A DNA stretch of 64,000 nucleotides from Minwuia sp. (GCA_029210175.1 JARGPL010000020.1:40271-104270); one strand, 5' to 3'. Positions 30,374 to 43,564 are shown, counted from the first letter of the stretch. Translations and numbers: made by a program. The notes: a model not told the origin generated them from the letters alone.

Positions 30374-31780
30374 TCAGCCAGCCGCCATCAACGCGTTGAG
30401 GTCATGATCCTCGACCGTAGCCCGGACACGGCTGATCGGAATACGCAGAATGCACTTGGTGCCATTGCCGAATTCGCTGTCGACCTCCAGCTGTCCGCCG
30501 TGCAGCGACGCGAAACGATGCGAGATGGGCAGGCCCAGACCGGCACCGTCGCCGCGGCTGACCCAGCTGTTGCCGATGGACCCGAACGGTTCCCGTGCCC
30601 GCGCCAGCTGCTCGGGTGTCATGCCGCGACCGTTGTCGCGTATGGTGAACATGACGCCATCGCGCGGGCGCAGCGATACGGTCAGGCTGACTGTGCCGCC
30701 GTCGGGTGTGTGCTGCATGGCGTTGGACAACAGATTGATCAGAATCTGTATCGTCAGACGTTCATCGACATGCACCACCAGGTGTTCGAAGGCAGATTCA
30801 GTGGAAAAATGGATGCCGCTGCGGGCAGCGCGCTCTGCAAACAGCAACTTGCACCGGCCAAGCAGTGTGCCCACCGCCACGTCGCTTTCGCGAATTTCCT
30901 CCGACCCGGCGTCGATCCGGGAAATGTCCAGCACGTCGTTGATGATCGCCATCAGGTGATTGCCGCTTTCGCTGATCGCGCCGACATATTCCACGTATTT
31001 CCTGTGGCCAACGGGACCGAAGGTCTCTGCCTGCATCATGTCGGCAAAGCCGATGATGGCATTCAGCGGGGTGCGCAGTTCGTGGCTCATGTTGGCGATG
31101 AAGCGGGATTTCGCATCACTGGCATTGCTGGATTCCAGCGCCAGTTGCCGGTTCTCGACCTGCTTGGCGATCAGGAACCTGAAATCGCGGTGGCCGATGA
31201 TGATCATCATCCAGACGAAGGCGATATAGGGCACGGCGAGGCAGTTCAGGGCCAGCGCGATCTCCGGATACTGCCAGGAAAGCATGACCAGACCAGGCAG
31301 CATGGTGACGATGAAGAACAGGAATGCCGCTGCTGGGGCCGGGTTCATCAAGGCTGCGGCGACAATGGATGTCCCGAAGGATGTCAGGACGACCGCGACG
31401 GACTCCTGTGGCGTGACAAGCGGCACACATAGCGCGATGATCGCGCCCCAATAGACGCCGGCAAGTGACGCCAGCACGGCTGCCTTCTTGAAAATGCGTC
31501 CCGAAACGGAAGTCGGACGGGGTCTGCTGCGGTTGCGCCACCAGCCATAGATTTGGACATATGCGAACAGCTGACCGATCAGGCACCAGGGAAGCAGGAT
31601 AAGCGCCAACTGGTCCTGCCAGAGTCCGATGCATACAGCGATGGGGTTGATGCAGAACGCGACGCCGCCGAACAACTGATTGCGGTTCAGGCGCATGACC
31701 CGTTCCACATCGAATTCCTTGCGCATTTCCGGCGTCAGGTTCGGGCCATCATCCCAAAGCGTATTAAGCAGCTGGCGCAA
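30374..31780 (-). CDS. Membrane sensor histidine kinase, PleC/DivJ-like
   Basis: A 468-residue kinase. The N-terminal 195 residues form about six transmembrane helices with no recognisable periplasmic sensor domain. HisKA follows with FIANMSHELRTPLNAIIGFADMM (phospho-acceptor H233), then a HATPase with the N box NLLSNAMQHT and glycine boxes DNGRGM and GDGAGLGLPI. The stretch after the H box (AETFGPVGHRKYVEYVGAI, then IINDVLDISRIDAG) is the pattern of the PleC/DivJ group, which acts on DivK. No response regulator gene is adjacent. A CtrA-box-like sequence lies 90 bases upstream. Confidence 0.85.
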   Translation of the reverse strand: MRQLLNTLWDDGPNLTPEMRKEFDVERVMRLNRNQLFGGVAFCINPIAVCIGLWQDQLALILLPWCLIGQLFAYVQIYGWWRNRSRPRPTSVSGRIFKKAAVLASLAGVYWGAIIALCVPLVTPQESVAVVLTSFGTSIVAAALMNPAPAAAFLFFIVTMLPGLVMLSWQYPEIALALNCLAVPYIAFVWMMIIIGHRDFRFLIAKQVENRQLALESSNASDAKSRFIANMSHELRTPLNAIIGFADMMQAETFGPVGHRKYVEYVGAISESGNHLMAIINDVLDISRIDAGSEEIRESDVAVGTLLGRCKLLFAERAARSGIHFSTESAFEHLVVHVDERLTIQILINLLSNAMQHTPDGGTVSLTVSLRPRDGVMFTIRDNGRGMTPEQLARAREPFGSIGNSWVSRGDGAGLGLPISHRFASLHGGQLEVDSEFGNGTKCILRIPISRVRATVEDHDLNALMAAG

Positions 31781-31870
31781 AACCGGTGTCTCTCCAGAAG
31801 CGTACTGATTGGTGTGCGTCCTGAATCAGGCCGTGATTCCTGCGCGGGTGGCAGGAAAGCATTGTGCGCG

Positions 31871-31886
31871 TTAATAATCCGATAAC
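31871..31886. promoter_or_regulatory. CtrA-box-like sequence between the kinase gene and hemH
   Basis: TTAA-TAATCCG-ATAAC differs from the CtrA consensus TTAA-N7-TTAAC at one position. It lies in the 156-base divergent gap, 90 bases before the kinase start and 51 before hemH. Motif match only. Confidence 0.3.
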
Positions 31887-31936
31887 CGGTGAGCGTCCTG
31901 ATTGTGCAGGCCCCGGAAACAGAGGACAGGATACTG

Positions 31937-32965
31937 ATGGAAAACAGCAATCTGCCGACGGGACATCCCGCTGTCATGACGGGCCGGGTGGGCGTTCTGC
32001 TGGTCAATCTGGGCACGCCGGACGGGACCGATGTGCCATCCATCCGACGATACCTGCGCGAATTCCTCAGCGATCCACGCGTCATCGAGGTGCCGAAGGT
32101 GATCTGGTGGTTCATCCTGAACCTGTTCATCGTTACCTTCCGGTCGCCGAAGACCGCCAAGGCCTACGCCAAGATCTGGCGGACGGAGAGCGATGAATCG
32201 CCCCTGCGCTATTACACCCGACAGCAGGGGGAGGCGTTGGCCGCGCGCTTCGCGGGTGAGGAGCGGGTGATCGTCGACTGGGCGATGCGCTATGGCCAAC
32301 CGTCGATCCCGGCGCAGTTGACTGCCCTGAAGGATGCCGGTGCCGAGCGTATCCTGATATTCCCGCTCTATCCCCAGTACAGTGCGACAACGACCGCCAC
32401 GGTGGTCGACAAGGTTGCCGATACCCTGCGTGAAATGCGCTGGCAACCGACGCTGCGCTTCGTGCCGCCTTATCATGACGATCCCGCCTACATCGATGCC
32501 CTTGCAGCATCGGTCCAAGCCGCCGGACTGGGTTCAGGGACCGGTGACACGGTCGTGCTGGCGTCCTTCCACGGTTTGCCTCAGGCCTATTTCGACAAGG
32601 GCGATCCCTACCATTGTCACTGCCACAAGACCGCGCGATTGCTGCGGGAGAAGCTCGGGATGGGGTCGGAAGACCTGCGTCTCAGCTTTCAGAGCCGCTT
32701 TGGTCCGAAAGCGTGGCTGCAGCCCTATACCGACAAGACCCTCGAGGAACTGGCTGCAGCGGGCACGACCAGTGTCGCCGTGATGACCCCGGGCTTCGCC
32801 GCTGATTGCGTTGAAACGCTGGAGGAAATCTCCATCGAGGGTCGCGCGACATTTGTCGCGGCCGGCGGCAGGGACTTCCACATGCTGCCCTGCCTCAACG
32901 ACACGACCGAACATGTCGACATGCTGGAAACCATCACCCGGCGCGAACTGTCGGGATGGCTCTGA
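31937..32965 (+). CDS. hemH: Ferrochelatase
   Basis: A 342-residue enzyme that inserts Fe2+ into protoporphyrin IX in the last step of haem synthesis. Signatures are GVLLVNLGTPDG at the N-terminus, IFPLYPQYSATT with the substrate-side aromatics, and SFHGLPQAYFDKGDPYHCHCHKT with the metal-binding His. The final part has the EEISIEGRATFVAAGG segment with the second-site acidic residues. ATG at 31937 is chosen over an in-frame start 48 bases upstream because of GAGGACAGG before it. Its 3' end overlaps a dehydratase remnant. Confidence 0.96.
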   Translation: MENSNLPTGHPAVMTGRVGVLLVNLGTPDGTDVPSIRRYLREFLSDPRVIEVPKVIWWFILNLFIVTFRSPKTAKAYAKIWRTESDESPLRYYTRQQGEALAARFAGEERVIVDWAMRYGQPSIPAQLTALKDAGAERILIFPLYPQYSATTTATVVDKVADTLREMRWQPTLRFVPPYHDDPAYIDALAASVQAAGLGSGTGDTVVLASFHGLPQAYFDKGDPYHCHCHKTARLLREKLGMGSEDLRLSFQSRFGPKAWLQPYTDKTLEELAAAGTTSVAVMTPGFAADCVETLEEISIEGRATFVAAGGRDFHMLPCLNDTTEHVDMLETITRRELSGWL

Positions 32966-33090
32966 CCGCGCGCTGCCTCGACAAGGTGATCCGCAAGGGC
33001 AACACCTTCGCGATCCACGACAATGTATTCACCAACCAGCATGGCCAGGTCGTCTCTTCGGGCCGTGGCTGGACCATGCGTCCGTATTGA
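32956..33090 (+). pseudogene. Remnant of a MaoC-type (FAS1-like) dehydratase domain
   Basis: A 44-codon open frame (starting MALTARCLDKVIRKGN, ending GRGWTMRPY) reads as the last third of a hot-dog-fold dehydratase N domain, with the conserved strand FTNQHGQVVSSGRGWTM. The rest of the domain is missing because the frame abuts the 3' end of hemH. It is followed after 13 bases by another dehydratase half with a frameshift, so the pair looks like a decayed two-gene (R)-hydratase or mesaconyl-CoA-hydratase-type unit. Confidence 0.55.
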
Positions 33091-33103
33091 GGGCGAAAGC
33101 ACA

Positions 33104-33549
33104 ATGACAGCAACATTCTCTCTTGCGGATATCGCGGTCGGCCACAGCTTCGACGGTGTTCGGGTGGATGTGACGCGGGAAATGATCAAGGAGTTCGCGA
33201 TGGCGTCCTTCGACAACAACCCGCTGCACTGGGATGATGACTTCATCGCCGAAACGACCTTCGCCAATGGCAAGAAGTCGACACGGTGATCGGCCATGGC
33301 CTGATGACCTATTCCCTGATGGTCCGGTCGATGACCGACTGGCTCTGGCCCGACAATGGCAATCACCGCCGCCTGGAAACCCGGTTCCGCAGCCCGGTCT
33401 ATCCCGGCGACACGATCCAGGTGCGGATCGAAGTGCAGGACAAGCGGGAGACGCGGAAGGGCAAGTGGCTCGTCTGCGGCCTGACCGTGACCAGCCAGCG
33501 CGACGAGATCGTCTCCACGGGAGACGCTTTGGCCGAAATCCTGAACTGA
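33104..33549 (+). pseudogene. MaoC family dehydratase with a frameshift
   Basis: Two consecutive frames encode the two halves of one roughly 148-residue MaoC-like hot-dog protein. The first (33104-33289) runs TATFSLADIAVGHSF to NPLHWDDDFIAETTFANGKK and ends in STR. The second continues as DTVIGHGLMTYSLMVRSM to STGDALAEILN and ends at 33549. The reading frame is lost near 33275-33280, where loss of one base from an expected AAG-TTC-GAC (KFD) would explain it. The catalytic-type D-x4-H region falls around NNPLHWDDDF. This is either a true mutation or a sequencing error. Confidence 0.75.
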
Positions 33550-33594
33550 GGGTAAGTCTGAGGTCCGTCGTTGGCCGTGCCGCGTTGTCGGACC

Positions 33595-35571
33595 TCAGAT
33601 ATCCACGTCCTCGACGAACCGGGCGTTCTGCTGGATGAACTCCAGGCGCATTTCCGGCTTGCGACCCATCAGGCGCTCGAACAGGCCAACGGTGTCGGCC
33701 CGTGCGTCGGGTGGGATGTCGACGCGCAGCAGCTTGCGCTTGGCAGGGGTCATGGTGGTTTCACGCAACTGCTGCGGTGGCATTTCCCCCAGCCCCTTGA
33801 AGCGACTGACCTCTATCTTGCCGCGGCTGTTGAATTCGTCACGCATCACCTGTTCGCGGTGGGCGTCATCGATGGCGTAGATGGTCTTGCCGCCCTGGGT
33901 CAGGCGATAGAGCGGCGGGCAGGCGAGATAGAGCCGCCCGTGGTCCACCAGCCCCGGCATTTCCTGAAAGAAGAACGTCATCAGCAGCGCCGCGATGTGT
34001 GCACCATCCACATCGGCGTCGGTCATGATGATGACCTTGCCGTAGCGCAGGTCTTCCTCATTGAAGCGGGCGCCCGTGCCACAGCCAAGGGCCAGCGAGA
34101 GGTCGGCCAGTTCCTGGTTCTGTGCCAGCTTGTCGGCACCGGCACTCATGACGTTCAGGATCTTGCCACGCAGCGGCAGCACGGCCTGGGTCTCGCGCTT
34201 GCGGGCGGACTTGGCGGACCCGCCAGCCGAATCGCCCTCGACGATGAAGATCTCGGTGTCTTCGCGTTCCCGGGCGCTGCAGTCGGCCAGCTTGCCGGGC
34301 AGGCGGAGTTTGCGGGTCGCGGTCTTGCGTCCGACTTCCTTTTCCTTGCGCCGACGCATCCGTTCTTCAGCGCGGTCGATGGCATTTTCGAGCAACTGCT
34401 CGGCAATCTTCGGGGCGGCGGACAGGAAATGGTCGAAGTGATCCTTCAGCGTGGATTCCACCAGACGCGTCGCCTCCGGTGTTGCCAGTTTTTCCTTGGT
34501 CTGGCCCTGGAACTGCGGGTCCGGGATGAAGATCGACAGCAAGGCCGTTGACCCGGCGAGTGCATCATCTGCCGTGACCTGGGCCGCGCGCTTGTTCTGT
34601 GTCAGCTCACCATAGGCCTTCAGCCCGCGGGAAATGGCAGACCGGAATCCATTCTCATGACTGCCGCCGAGCGGTGTCGGAATGGTGTTGCAGTACGAAC
34701 TGATCCAGCCGTCCCCATGGTCCAGCCATTGCAGCGCCCACTCGACCCGTCCACGGTTGTCCGGCAGTTCCACCCGACCGGCAAAGGGAACCGGTGACAC
34801 CACATCCTGGCTGCCCAGGCTGGCGCTGAGAAAATCAGCCAGACCGCCGGGGAAGTGCAGGACAGCCTCAGCCGGGGTGTCGTCATGGATCAGCGAGGCA
34901 TCGGCCCGCCAGCGGATCTCGACGCCGGGGAACAGGAAGGCCTTCGAGCGCGCGAGGCGATACAGGCGTGACGCCTTCAGGGCAGCCTTGTCACCGAAGA
35001 TCTGCGGGTCGGGATGGAACCGGATGCGGGTGCCGCGTCGGTTCTGCACTGCGCCCAGTGGTTCCAGCTTGCCTTGGGGAAAGCCCCGTTTGAAGCTTTG
35101 ACGGAACAGCTGCCTGTCGCGCGCGACCTCGATCACCATGTCATCGGACAGGGCATTGACCACGGATACACCGACGCCGTGCAGGCCGCCTGCCGTGCGG
35201 TACGCGCCCTGTTCGAACTTGCCGCCCGAATGCAGCGTGGTGAGGATGACTTCCAGTGCCGACTTGTCGGGGAACTTCGGGTGCGGGTCGACCGGAATGC
35301 CGCGTCCGTTGTCGTCGATGCTCAGGTATCCGTCCGCGCCCAGGTGCACTTCGATCCGTGTCGCGTGACCGGCCACGGCCTCGTCCATCGAATTGTCGAG
35401 CACTTCAGCCGCCAGATGATGCAGGGCACGTTCATCCGTGCCGCCAATGTACATCCCGGGCCGCTGGCGGACGGGTTCCAGCCCCTCCAGCACCTTGATG
35501 TCCTTGGCAGAGTAATCATTGTCGCTTGCAGCAGGTGCTGGAGCGGCAAAGAGATCGGTCATGTCATTCAT
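33595..35571 (-). CDS. parE: DNA topoisomerase IV subunit B
   Basis: A 658-residue ATPase subunit of the chromosome-decatenating enzyme. In order it has a GHKL ATPase with VLDNSMDEA (Mg-binding Asn), DDNGRGIPV and GGLHGVGVSVVNAL, a transducer domain, a TOPRIM domain with EGDSAGGSAKSARKRETQAVLPLRGKILNV and DADVDGAHI, and the C-terminal GRKPEMRLEFIQQNA tail. Length and TOPRIM sequence favour ParE over GyrB. It stands alone on the - strand; parC is not in the window. Confidence 0.95.
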   Translation of the reverse strand: MNDMTDLFAAPAPAASDNDYSAKDIKVLEGLEPVRQRPGMYIGGTDERALHHLAAEVLDNSMDEAVAGHATRIEVHLGADGYLSIDDNGRGIPVDPHPKFPDKSALEVILTTLHSGGKFEQGAYRTAGGLHGVGVSVVNALSDDMVIEVARDRQLFRQSFKRGFPQGKLEPLGAVQNRRGTRIRFHPDPQIFGDKAALKASRLYRLARSKAFLFPGVEIRWRADASLIHDDTPAEAVLHFPGGLADFLSASLGSQDVVSPVPFAGRVELPDNRGRVEWALQWLDHGDGWISSYCNTIPTPLGGSHENGFRSAISRGLKAYGELTQNKRAAQVTADDALAGSTALLSIFIPDPQFQGQTKEKLATPEATRLVESTLKDHFDHFLSAAPKIAEQLLENAIDRAEERMRRRKEKEVGRKTATRKLRLPGKLADCSAREREDTEIFIVEGDSAGGSAKSARKRETQAVLPLRGKILNVMSAGADKLAQNQELADLSLALGCGTGARFNEEDLRYGKVIIMTDADVDGAHIAALLMTFFFQEMPGLVDHGRLYLACPPLYRLTQGGKTIYAIDDAHREQVMRDEFNSRGKIEVSRFKGLGEMPPQQLRETTMTPAKRKLLRVDIPPDARADTVGLFERLMGRKPEMRLEFIQQNARFVEDVDI

Positions 35572-35693
35572 CGATTCGGGCCAGTCTCAAATGGGTCGGC
35601 ACCATATCAGGCGTGAACAAAAAATCGACCCACGAGATATGCTGTTCCTTGCAAGACGGATCGGGCCTGACAGGTCGTCGAACCCGGGAACGA

Positions 35694-36602
35694 TCAGAGC
35701 AGTTCGTTGGACCGTTTCGCGGCGTGAAACAGGGTAATCCCCAGTTCGCCATTCTTCATCGCATCGCTGCGCCGTTGCCAATGATCGACGATCCGGACCA
35801 GTTCCTGCAGCATGCGTGGCTGTTCGATGTACCTCGCCATGGTCTCGACCGCGCGCTGCCAGTTGGCAAAGACCTCGATGGTGGATTTCAGCACTTCGTC
35901 GGTCACATCTTCCTCATGCACGACTTCAAGCCCGACCTCCACCAGGCACCGCCTTTCCTGATCCCGTGTCAGGAACGTGGCTGGCTTGGGTTCCAGTGCC
36001 GTGCACATGCGCTCCGACAAGGTGTCGGCATCGGTGCCATCGTTGACCACCAGCTGGGTACAGACCATGCGACCGTTGCGGCGCAGTGACTGTTCGATCC
36101 GCTCGTAGATGGAATGGCGATCCGGCTGCGCATGCATGGTCTCCCGCGCGACGATCAGGTGGTATCGGCCTGCACCGAAATCCATGTGGGCCAGATCTAC
36201 GGGGTCCAGCCTGACCACCTTGCCGCGCACGGTTTCCTGAATCATCTCGTTACCGGCCCGCAACAGTTCCCGGTTCGGGTCCAGGCCTTCCGTCCGCATC
36301 TGATAGCGTTCTGCGATGTCACGGCAGTTTCCGCCCATGCCGCAGCCGATCACCAGCGCCTTCTGTTCCTTGATCGGCACATGGTCGCCGATGATCCGAT
36401 AAAGGAAATCGGTGCCGCCGGGCTGATGATGTGCCTGTCCGAACAATATACTGAGCGTGTCAGCCAGAGGACCATAGGGGCAGTGGCGACGCACCTGATC
36501 GCGATGGTGCGCGGACAGACCTGCCTTTCCACCAGCATCGACAGGGTATCCGGCCCACCAGGCCTTTATCCGATTTTTCAGGGCCGCCTTGGCCATGTGC
36601 AC
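35694..36602 (-). CDS. SAM-dependent methyltransferase (class I)
   Basis: A 302-residue protein with a Rossmann methyltransferase core. Motif I is KALVIGCGMGGNCRDIAERY near residue 80, the acidic end of strand 2 is TEGLDPN, and strand 4 is YHLIVARETMHA. The last third is helical (FANWQRAVETMARYIEQ...) and may form a lid or a dimer interface. The substrate is unknown. Its start at 36602 is divergent from alaS across a 282-base gap. Confidence 0.75.
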   Translation of the reverse strand: MHMAKAALKNRIKAWWAGYPVDAGGKAGLSAHHRDQVRRHCPYGPLADTLSILFGQAHHQPGGTDFLYRIIGDHVPIKEQKALVIGCGMGGNCRDIAERYQMRTEGLDPNRELLRAGNEMIQETVRGKVVRLDPVDLAHMDFGAGRYHLIVARETMHAQPDRHSIYERIEQSLRRNGRMVCTQLVVNDGTDADTLSERMCTALEPKPATFLTRDQERRCLVEVGLEVVHEEDVTDEVLKSTIEVFANWQRAVETMARYIEQPRMLQELVRIVDHWQRRSDAMKNGELGITLFHAAKRSNELL

Positions 36603-36701
36603 TCCGGTCCGGGTCGGGAGATGAGCGTAAGGAACCTATGGTAGTATCTTCGCACTAATATTGCGTTAAAACGGGTGCTGGCCCCGGACCGTGGGGCTGG
36701 C

Positions 36702-36730
36702 TTGACACCCGCAACGGCGCTCGCCAGATT
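36702..36730 (+). promoter_or_regulatory. Candidate alaS promoter
   Basis: A consensus TTGACA (36702-36707) is followed after 17 bases by CAGATT (36725-36730), a weak -10. It lies about 155 bases before the alaS start in the 282-base gap 36603-36884. A GGCCCC/GGGGCT inverted repeat lies just upstream, at about 36680-36699. Nothing else recognisable is in this gap. Confidence 0.35.
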
Positions 36731-36884
36731 AGCCCGGTTGCAGGAAATGAATTGTTTCTTGAAAACAAGGCGTTAGAAAAATTTGTTGCGTCGTTTCGAC
36801 CGGTCTGGCCACATCCCGTGCTATCCGGCGACAATGATGCCCTGGCGGTCGTGCATGGCCGCATGACATGAGGCGGATGGTTCC

Positions 36885-39536
<2,652 letters not shown>

Positions 39537-39543
39537 CCGGACC

Positions 39544-40725
39544 ATGGCGCAGCATGACAAGGTCAGCCTGCGCCATCGCCTCTTCGAAGTACTGGAGGAA
39601 GCTGCCCCGGGCGATCGGTCAAGCATGTGGTTCGACCGGTTCCTGATCACGCTGATCACCCTGAACATCGCAGTGGTCGTGCTGGAAACGGTGCCGTCGC
39701 TGCACGCGCGCTTCGAGACCCAGTTCCTGATCTTCGAAACGATTTCCGTCCTGATATTCACCGTGGAATACGGCTTGCGGATCTGGGTGGCACCGGAACA
39801 CCCGGCCCTGAAACGGCATGGGCCGGTCAGGGGCCGTATCCGCTATGCGCTGTCGTTCGGCGCAATCATCGACCTGCTCGCGTTCCTGCCGTTCTACCTC
39901 GCCATGTTCTTCGGCGCCGATCTGCGGGTGCTGCGCGTCCTGCGTCTGCTGCGGTTCCTGAAGCTGATGCGCTATTCGTCGGCTCTGATGACCCTGCAGC
40001 GGGTTTTCTATGACGAGCGCCGCGCGCTGATGGCGTCGCTGTTGATCATGTTCGGGCTGCTGATCATTTCATCGACGGCCATCTATCACGCGGAACGCGC
40101 CGCGCAGCCGGAGGCGTTCGGATCGATCCCGGCGGCCATGTGGTGGGCGCTGGCGACACTGACCACGGTTGGCTATGGCGACATTGTCCCCATGACCCTG
40201 GTGGGCAAGATGATCGGTGGTGTGGTCATGTTGTTCGGGCTGGGCATGTTTGCCCTGCCGCTCGGCATCATTGCCATGGGCTTCTCGCAAGAGGTCAATC
40301 AGCGCCACTTCGTTGTCACCCGCGCCATGGTCGCCCGCATGCCGCTGTTCGAGGACCTGGATGAGCGGGAGATCAACCGGATTTCGCGCATGATGCGGGC
40401 ACGGCGCTATACGGTGGATGAAACCATCATCCAGACCGGTGACCGGCATGAGGAACTGTTCTTCGTGGCCATCGGGACCGTGCAGGCCGAGACCGAGTAT
40501 GGCCGGATCGAGGTGCATGACAATGACCTGTTCGGTGAGGAGGCGGTGCTGCGCACCGGCGCACCGATCATCTCTGCCGTGGCGGAATCCAATGTGCACC
40601 TGATGATGCTGGGGGCAAATGATGCCCGCGACCTGATCCGTCGCCATCCCGAACTCGCCGATGCCCTGCGCCAGCACCATGCCGAGCTGCTGGCAAAGGC
40701 GCGCCCGGAAGATGACGAAGACTGA
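39544..40725 (+). CDS. Six-helix potassium channel with cyclic nucleotide-binding domain
   Basis: A 393-residue channel of the MlotiK1/CNG type. S1-S4 occupy about residues 30-155, with an Arg-bearing S4 (LRVLRVLRLLRFLKLMRY). The pore has the K+ selectivity filter TTVGYGD near residue 214, S6 follows, and a cyclic-nucleotide-binding domain spans about 270-375. The phosphate-binding cassette reads FGEEAVLRTGAPIISAVAES: Gly and Glu are present but the usual Arg after the Pro is replaced by Ile. ATG at 39544 lies 7 bases after alaS. The Arg loss may mean weak or altered ligand binding. Confidence 0.85.
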   Translation: MAQHDKVSLRHRLFEVLEEAAPGDRSSMWFDRFLITLITLNIAVVVLETVPSLHARFETQFLIFETISVLIFTVEYGLRIWVAPEHPALKRHGPVRGRIRYALSFGAIIDLLAFLPFYLAMFFGADLRVLRVLRLLRFLKLMRYSSALMTLQRVFYDERRALMASLLIMFGLLIISSTAIYHAERAAQPEAFGSIPAAMWWALATLTTVGYGDIVPMTLVGKMIGGVVMLFGLGMFALPLGIIAMGFSQEVNQRHFVVTRAMVARMPLFEDLDEREINRISRMMRARRYTVDETIIQTGDRHEELFFVAIGTVQAETEYGRIEVHDNDLFGEEAVLRTGAPIISAVAESNVHLMMLGANDARDLIRRHPELADALRQHHAELLAKARPEDDED

Positions 40726-40760
40726 CCCGCGGGACGTGTCGCGGGTTGACCCGACGTCCC
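40725..40760. other. Overlapping inverted repeats between convergent genes
   Basis: ACCCGCG/CGCGGGT (40725-40731 with 40740-40746) and GGGACGT/ACGTCCC (40731-40737 with 40754-40760) are two perfect 7-bp stems that share bases, so only one can form at a time. They lie in the 49-base gap between the channel gene and cobQ and may act as a bidirectional transcript end. There is no T tract. Confidence 0.4.
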
Positions 40761-40774
40761 GATCCACGTTGTCG

Positions 40775-42241
40775 TCAGGTCTTCAGCCCCGCGATCCGGT
40801 GAAGCGCTGCGATATCCACATGCTGCGCCAGGTGTCTGGCCAGGGCATTCAGTGCCTCATCGACGCTGGCATCGAAATCCAGACCGGAATCAACTGTTGC
40901 CCCGATCTGGCCGAGATAGGCACGGCGGAAACCATCGTCGCGGAACAGGCCATGGACATAGGATCCGGCGACGGTTCCCCGCGCGTTCATCGCCCCTTCG
41001 CTGTCGCCGTGGACTGTCAGCCAGGGACGGGCGCGATCCGGACCGTCTGTCGCTCCGATATGGATCTCGTAGCCGCGAATGCCTGCGCCGGAGGCCGGAT
41101 GTGTACCGGTGACAGCGCGGGTCTGCTTCGCCGGATGCATCAGGGTCTCGACCTGAAGCAACCCCAGCCCGGGTTCGCTGCCCGGTGGACCTTCGATCCC
41201 GTCCGGGTCATGCACCATCATGCCCAGCATCTGATAGCCACCGCACAGGCCAAGTACATGGCCGCCGCGCCGCACGTGCGCGCGGATGTCTGTGTCCCAG
41301 CCCTGCTGGCGCAGGAATCTGAGTTCGGCCGTGGTGGATTTGCAGCCGGGCAGGATGATCAGGTCCGCGTCCCCTGGCAGGGCCGTTCCCGCCGCGACGA
41401 TCTGCAGATCGATACCGGTCTCGGCCGCCAGCGGGTCAAGGTCATCGAAGTTGGCGATACGCGACAGGGCAGGGACAGCGACCCGGAACGCGCCGTCGCG
41501 CCTTCGCGCTCTGCCGCCAAGTTCCGTCGCGTCCTCGGCGGGCAGGCGATGGGCATCGGGAAACCATGGGATCACCCCAAGGGCAGGCCACCCTGTGCGG
41601 TCCACGATCAGGTCCCGCCCGGCATCGAACAGCGTTGGATCGCCCCTGAACTTGTTGACCAGAAAGCCCTGGATGCGGACCTGCTCGGCAGGCGGGATCA
41701 GGGTGTGGGTGCCGACTAGCTGCGCAATGACGCCGCCGCGGTCGATGTCACCGACCAGGATCACGGGCACATCGGCTGCCGCGGCAAAGCCCATGTTGGC
41801 GATGTCCCCGGCGCGCAGATTGACCTCTGCGGTGCTGCCCGCGCCTTCAACGATGATCAGGTCGGCCTGATCCTGCAGGATGGCATAGCTTTCGAGCACA
41901 CGATGCAGCAGTTGGGGTTTCAGCCGGGCATAGTCCCTTGCTTTCGCAGTGGCAAAGCGCTGTCCCTGAACCACGACCTGTGACCCGGTCTCGCTCTCCG
42001 GTTTCAGCAGTACCGGGTTCATGTGCACGCTGGTCGGTACGCGGGCCGCCAGCGCCTGCATGGCCTGCGCGCGACCGATCTCACCGCCGTCGTCAGTGGC
42101 GGCGGCATTGTTCGACATGTTCTGGGGCTTGAAGGGGCGGACGCGCAGCCCCTGGTCGGCGAACAGCCGACAGAGGCCGGCGACCAGCATCGACTTGCCG
42201 ACACTGGATCCGGTGCCCTGCAGCATGATCGCCGCGGTCAT
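40775..42241 (-). CDS. cobQ: Cobyric acid synthase (glutamine-hydrolysing)
   Basis: A 488-residue enzyme that amidates four carboxyl groups of adenosylcobyrinic a,c-diamide in cobalamin synthesis. The N-terminal synthetase domain starts with the P-loop-like [21 protein letters not shown] and contains [10 protein letters not shown]. The C-terminal glutaminase domain has the nucleophile in [13 protein letters not shown] and the His in GSYVHGLF. It lies 24 bases after recA on the same strand. No other cob gene is in the window, and there is no room for a cobalamin riboswitch in front of it. Confidence 0.95.
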   Translation of the reverse strand: MTAAIMLQGTGSSVGKSMLVAGLCRLFADQGLRVRPFKPQNMSNNAAATDDGGEIGRAQAMQALAARVPTSVHMNPVLLKPESETGSQVVVQGQRFATAKARDYARLKPQLLHRVLESYAILQDQADLIIVEGAGSTAEVNLRAGDIANMGFAAAADVPVILVGDIDRGGVIAQLVGTHTLIPPAEQVRIQGFLVNKFRGDPTLFDAGRDLIVDRTGWPALGVIPWFPDAHRLPAEDATELGGRARRRDGAFRVAVPALSRIANFDDLDPLAAETGIDLQIVAAGTALPGDADLIILPGCKSTTAELRFLRQQGWDTDIRAHVRRGGHVLGLCGGYQMLGMMVHDPDGIEGPPGSEPGLGLLQVETLMHPAKQTRAVTGTHPASGAGIRGYEIHIGATDGPDRARPWLTVHGDSEGAMNARGTVAGSYVHGLFRDDGFRRAYLGQIGATVDSGLDFDASVDEALNALARHLAQHVDIAALHRIAGLKT

Positions 42242-42265
42242 GCGGCGATCATGTCAGGCTGGTCG

Positions 42266-43372
<1,107 letters not shown>

Positions 43373-43421
43373 GTTTCCACTCCGATTTTTAACAGGCTGC
43401 TGGGTTGGTGCAATTGCGATC

Positions 43422-43448
43422 AATGTACCCAATTTGTTCCTGTTTCAA
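43422..43448 (-). promoter_or_regulatory. recA promoter with LexA (SOS) box candidate
   Basis: On the + strand GTAC-CCAATTT-GTTC (43425-43439) matches the alphaproteobacterial LexA box GTTC-N7-GTTC with one mismatch. A TTGAAA -35 (43448-43443) and a TACATT -10 (43427-43422) flank it with a 15-base spacer, so LexA would cover the promoter. It lies 53-67 bases before the recA ATG. Confidence 0.5.
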
Positions 43449-43564
43449 AGCGGTTTCATCAAGATGCTGTAATAATTGATGAAAACATCATCTGTACACG
43501 TGATGTTCACGGAGAAAGTGTCATGTCTGCACCGGGGTCATGATTCTGCCGGGGCATGGCCGAA

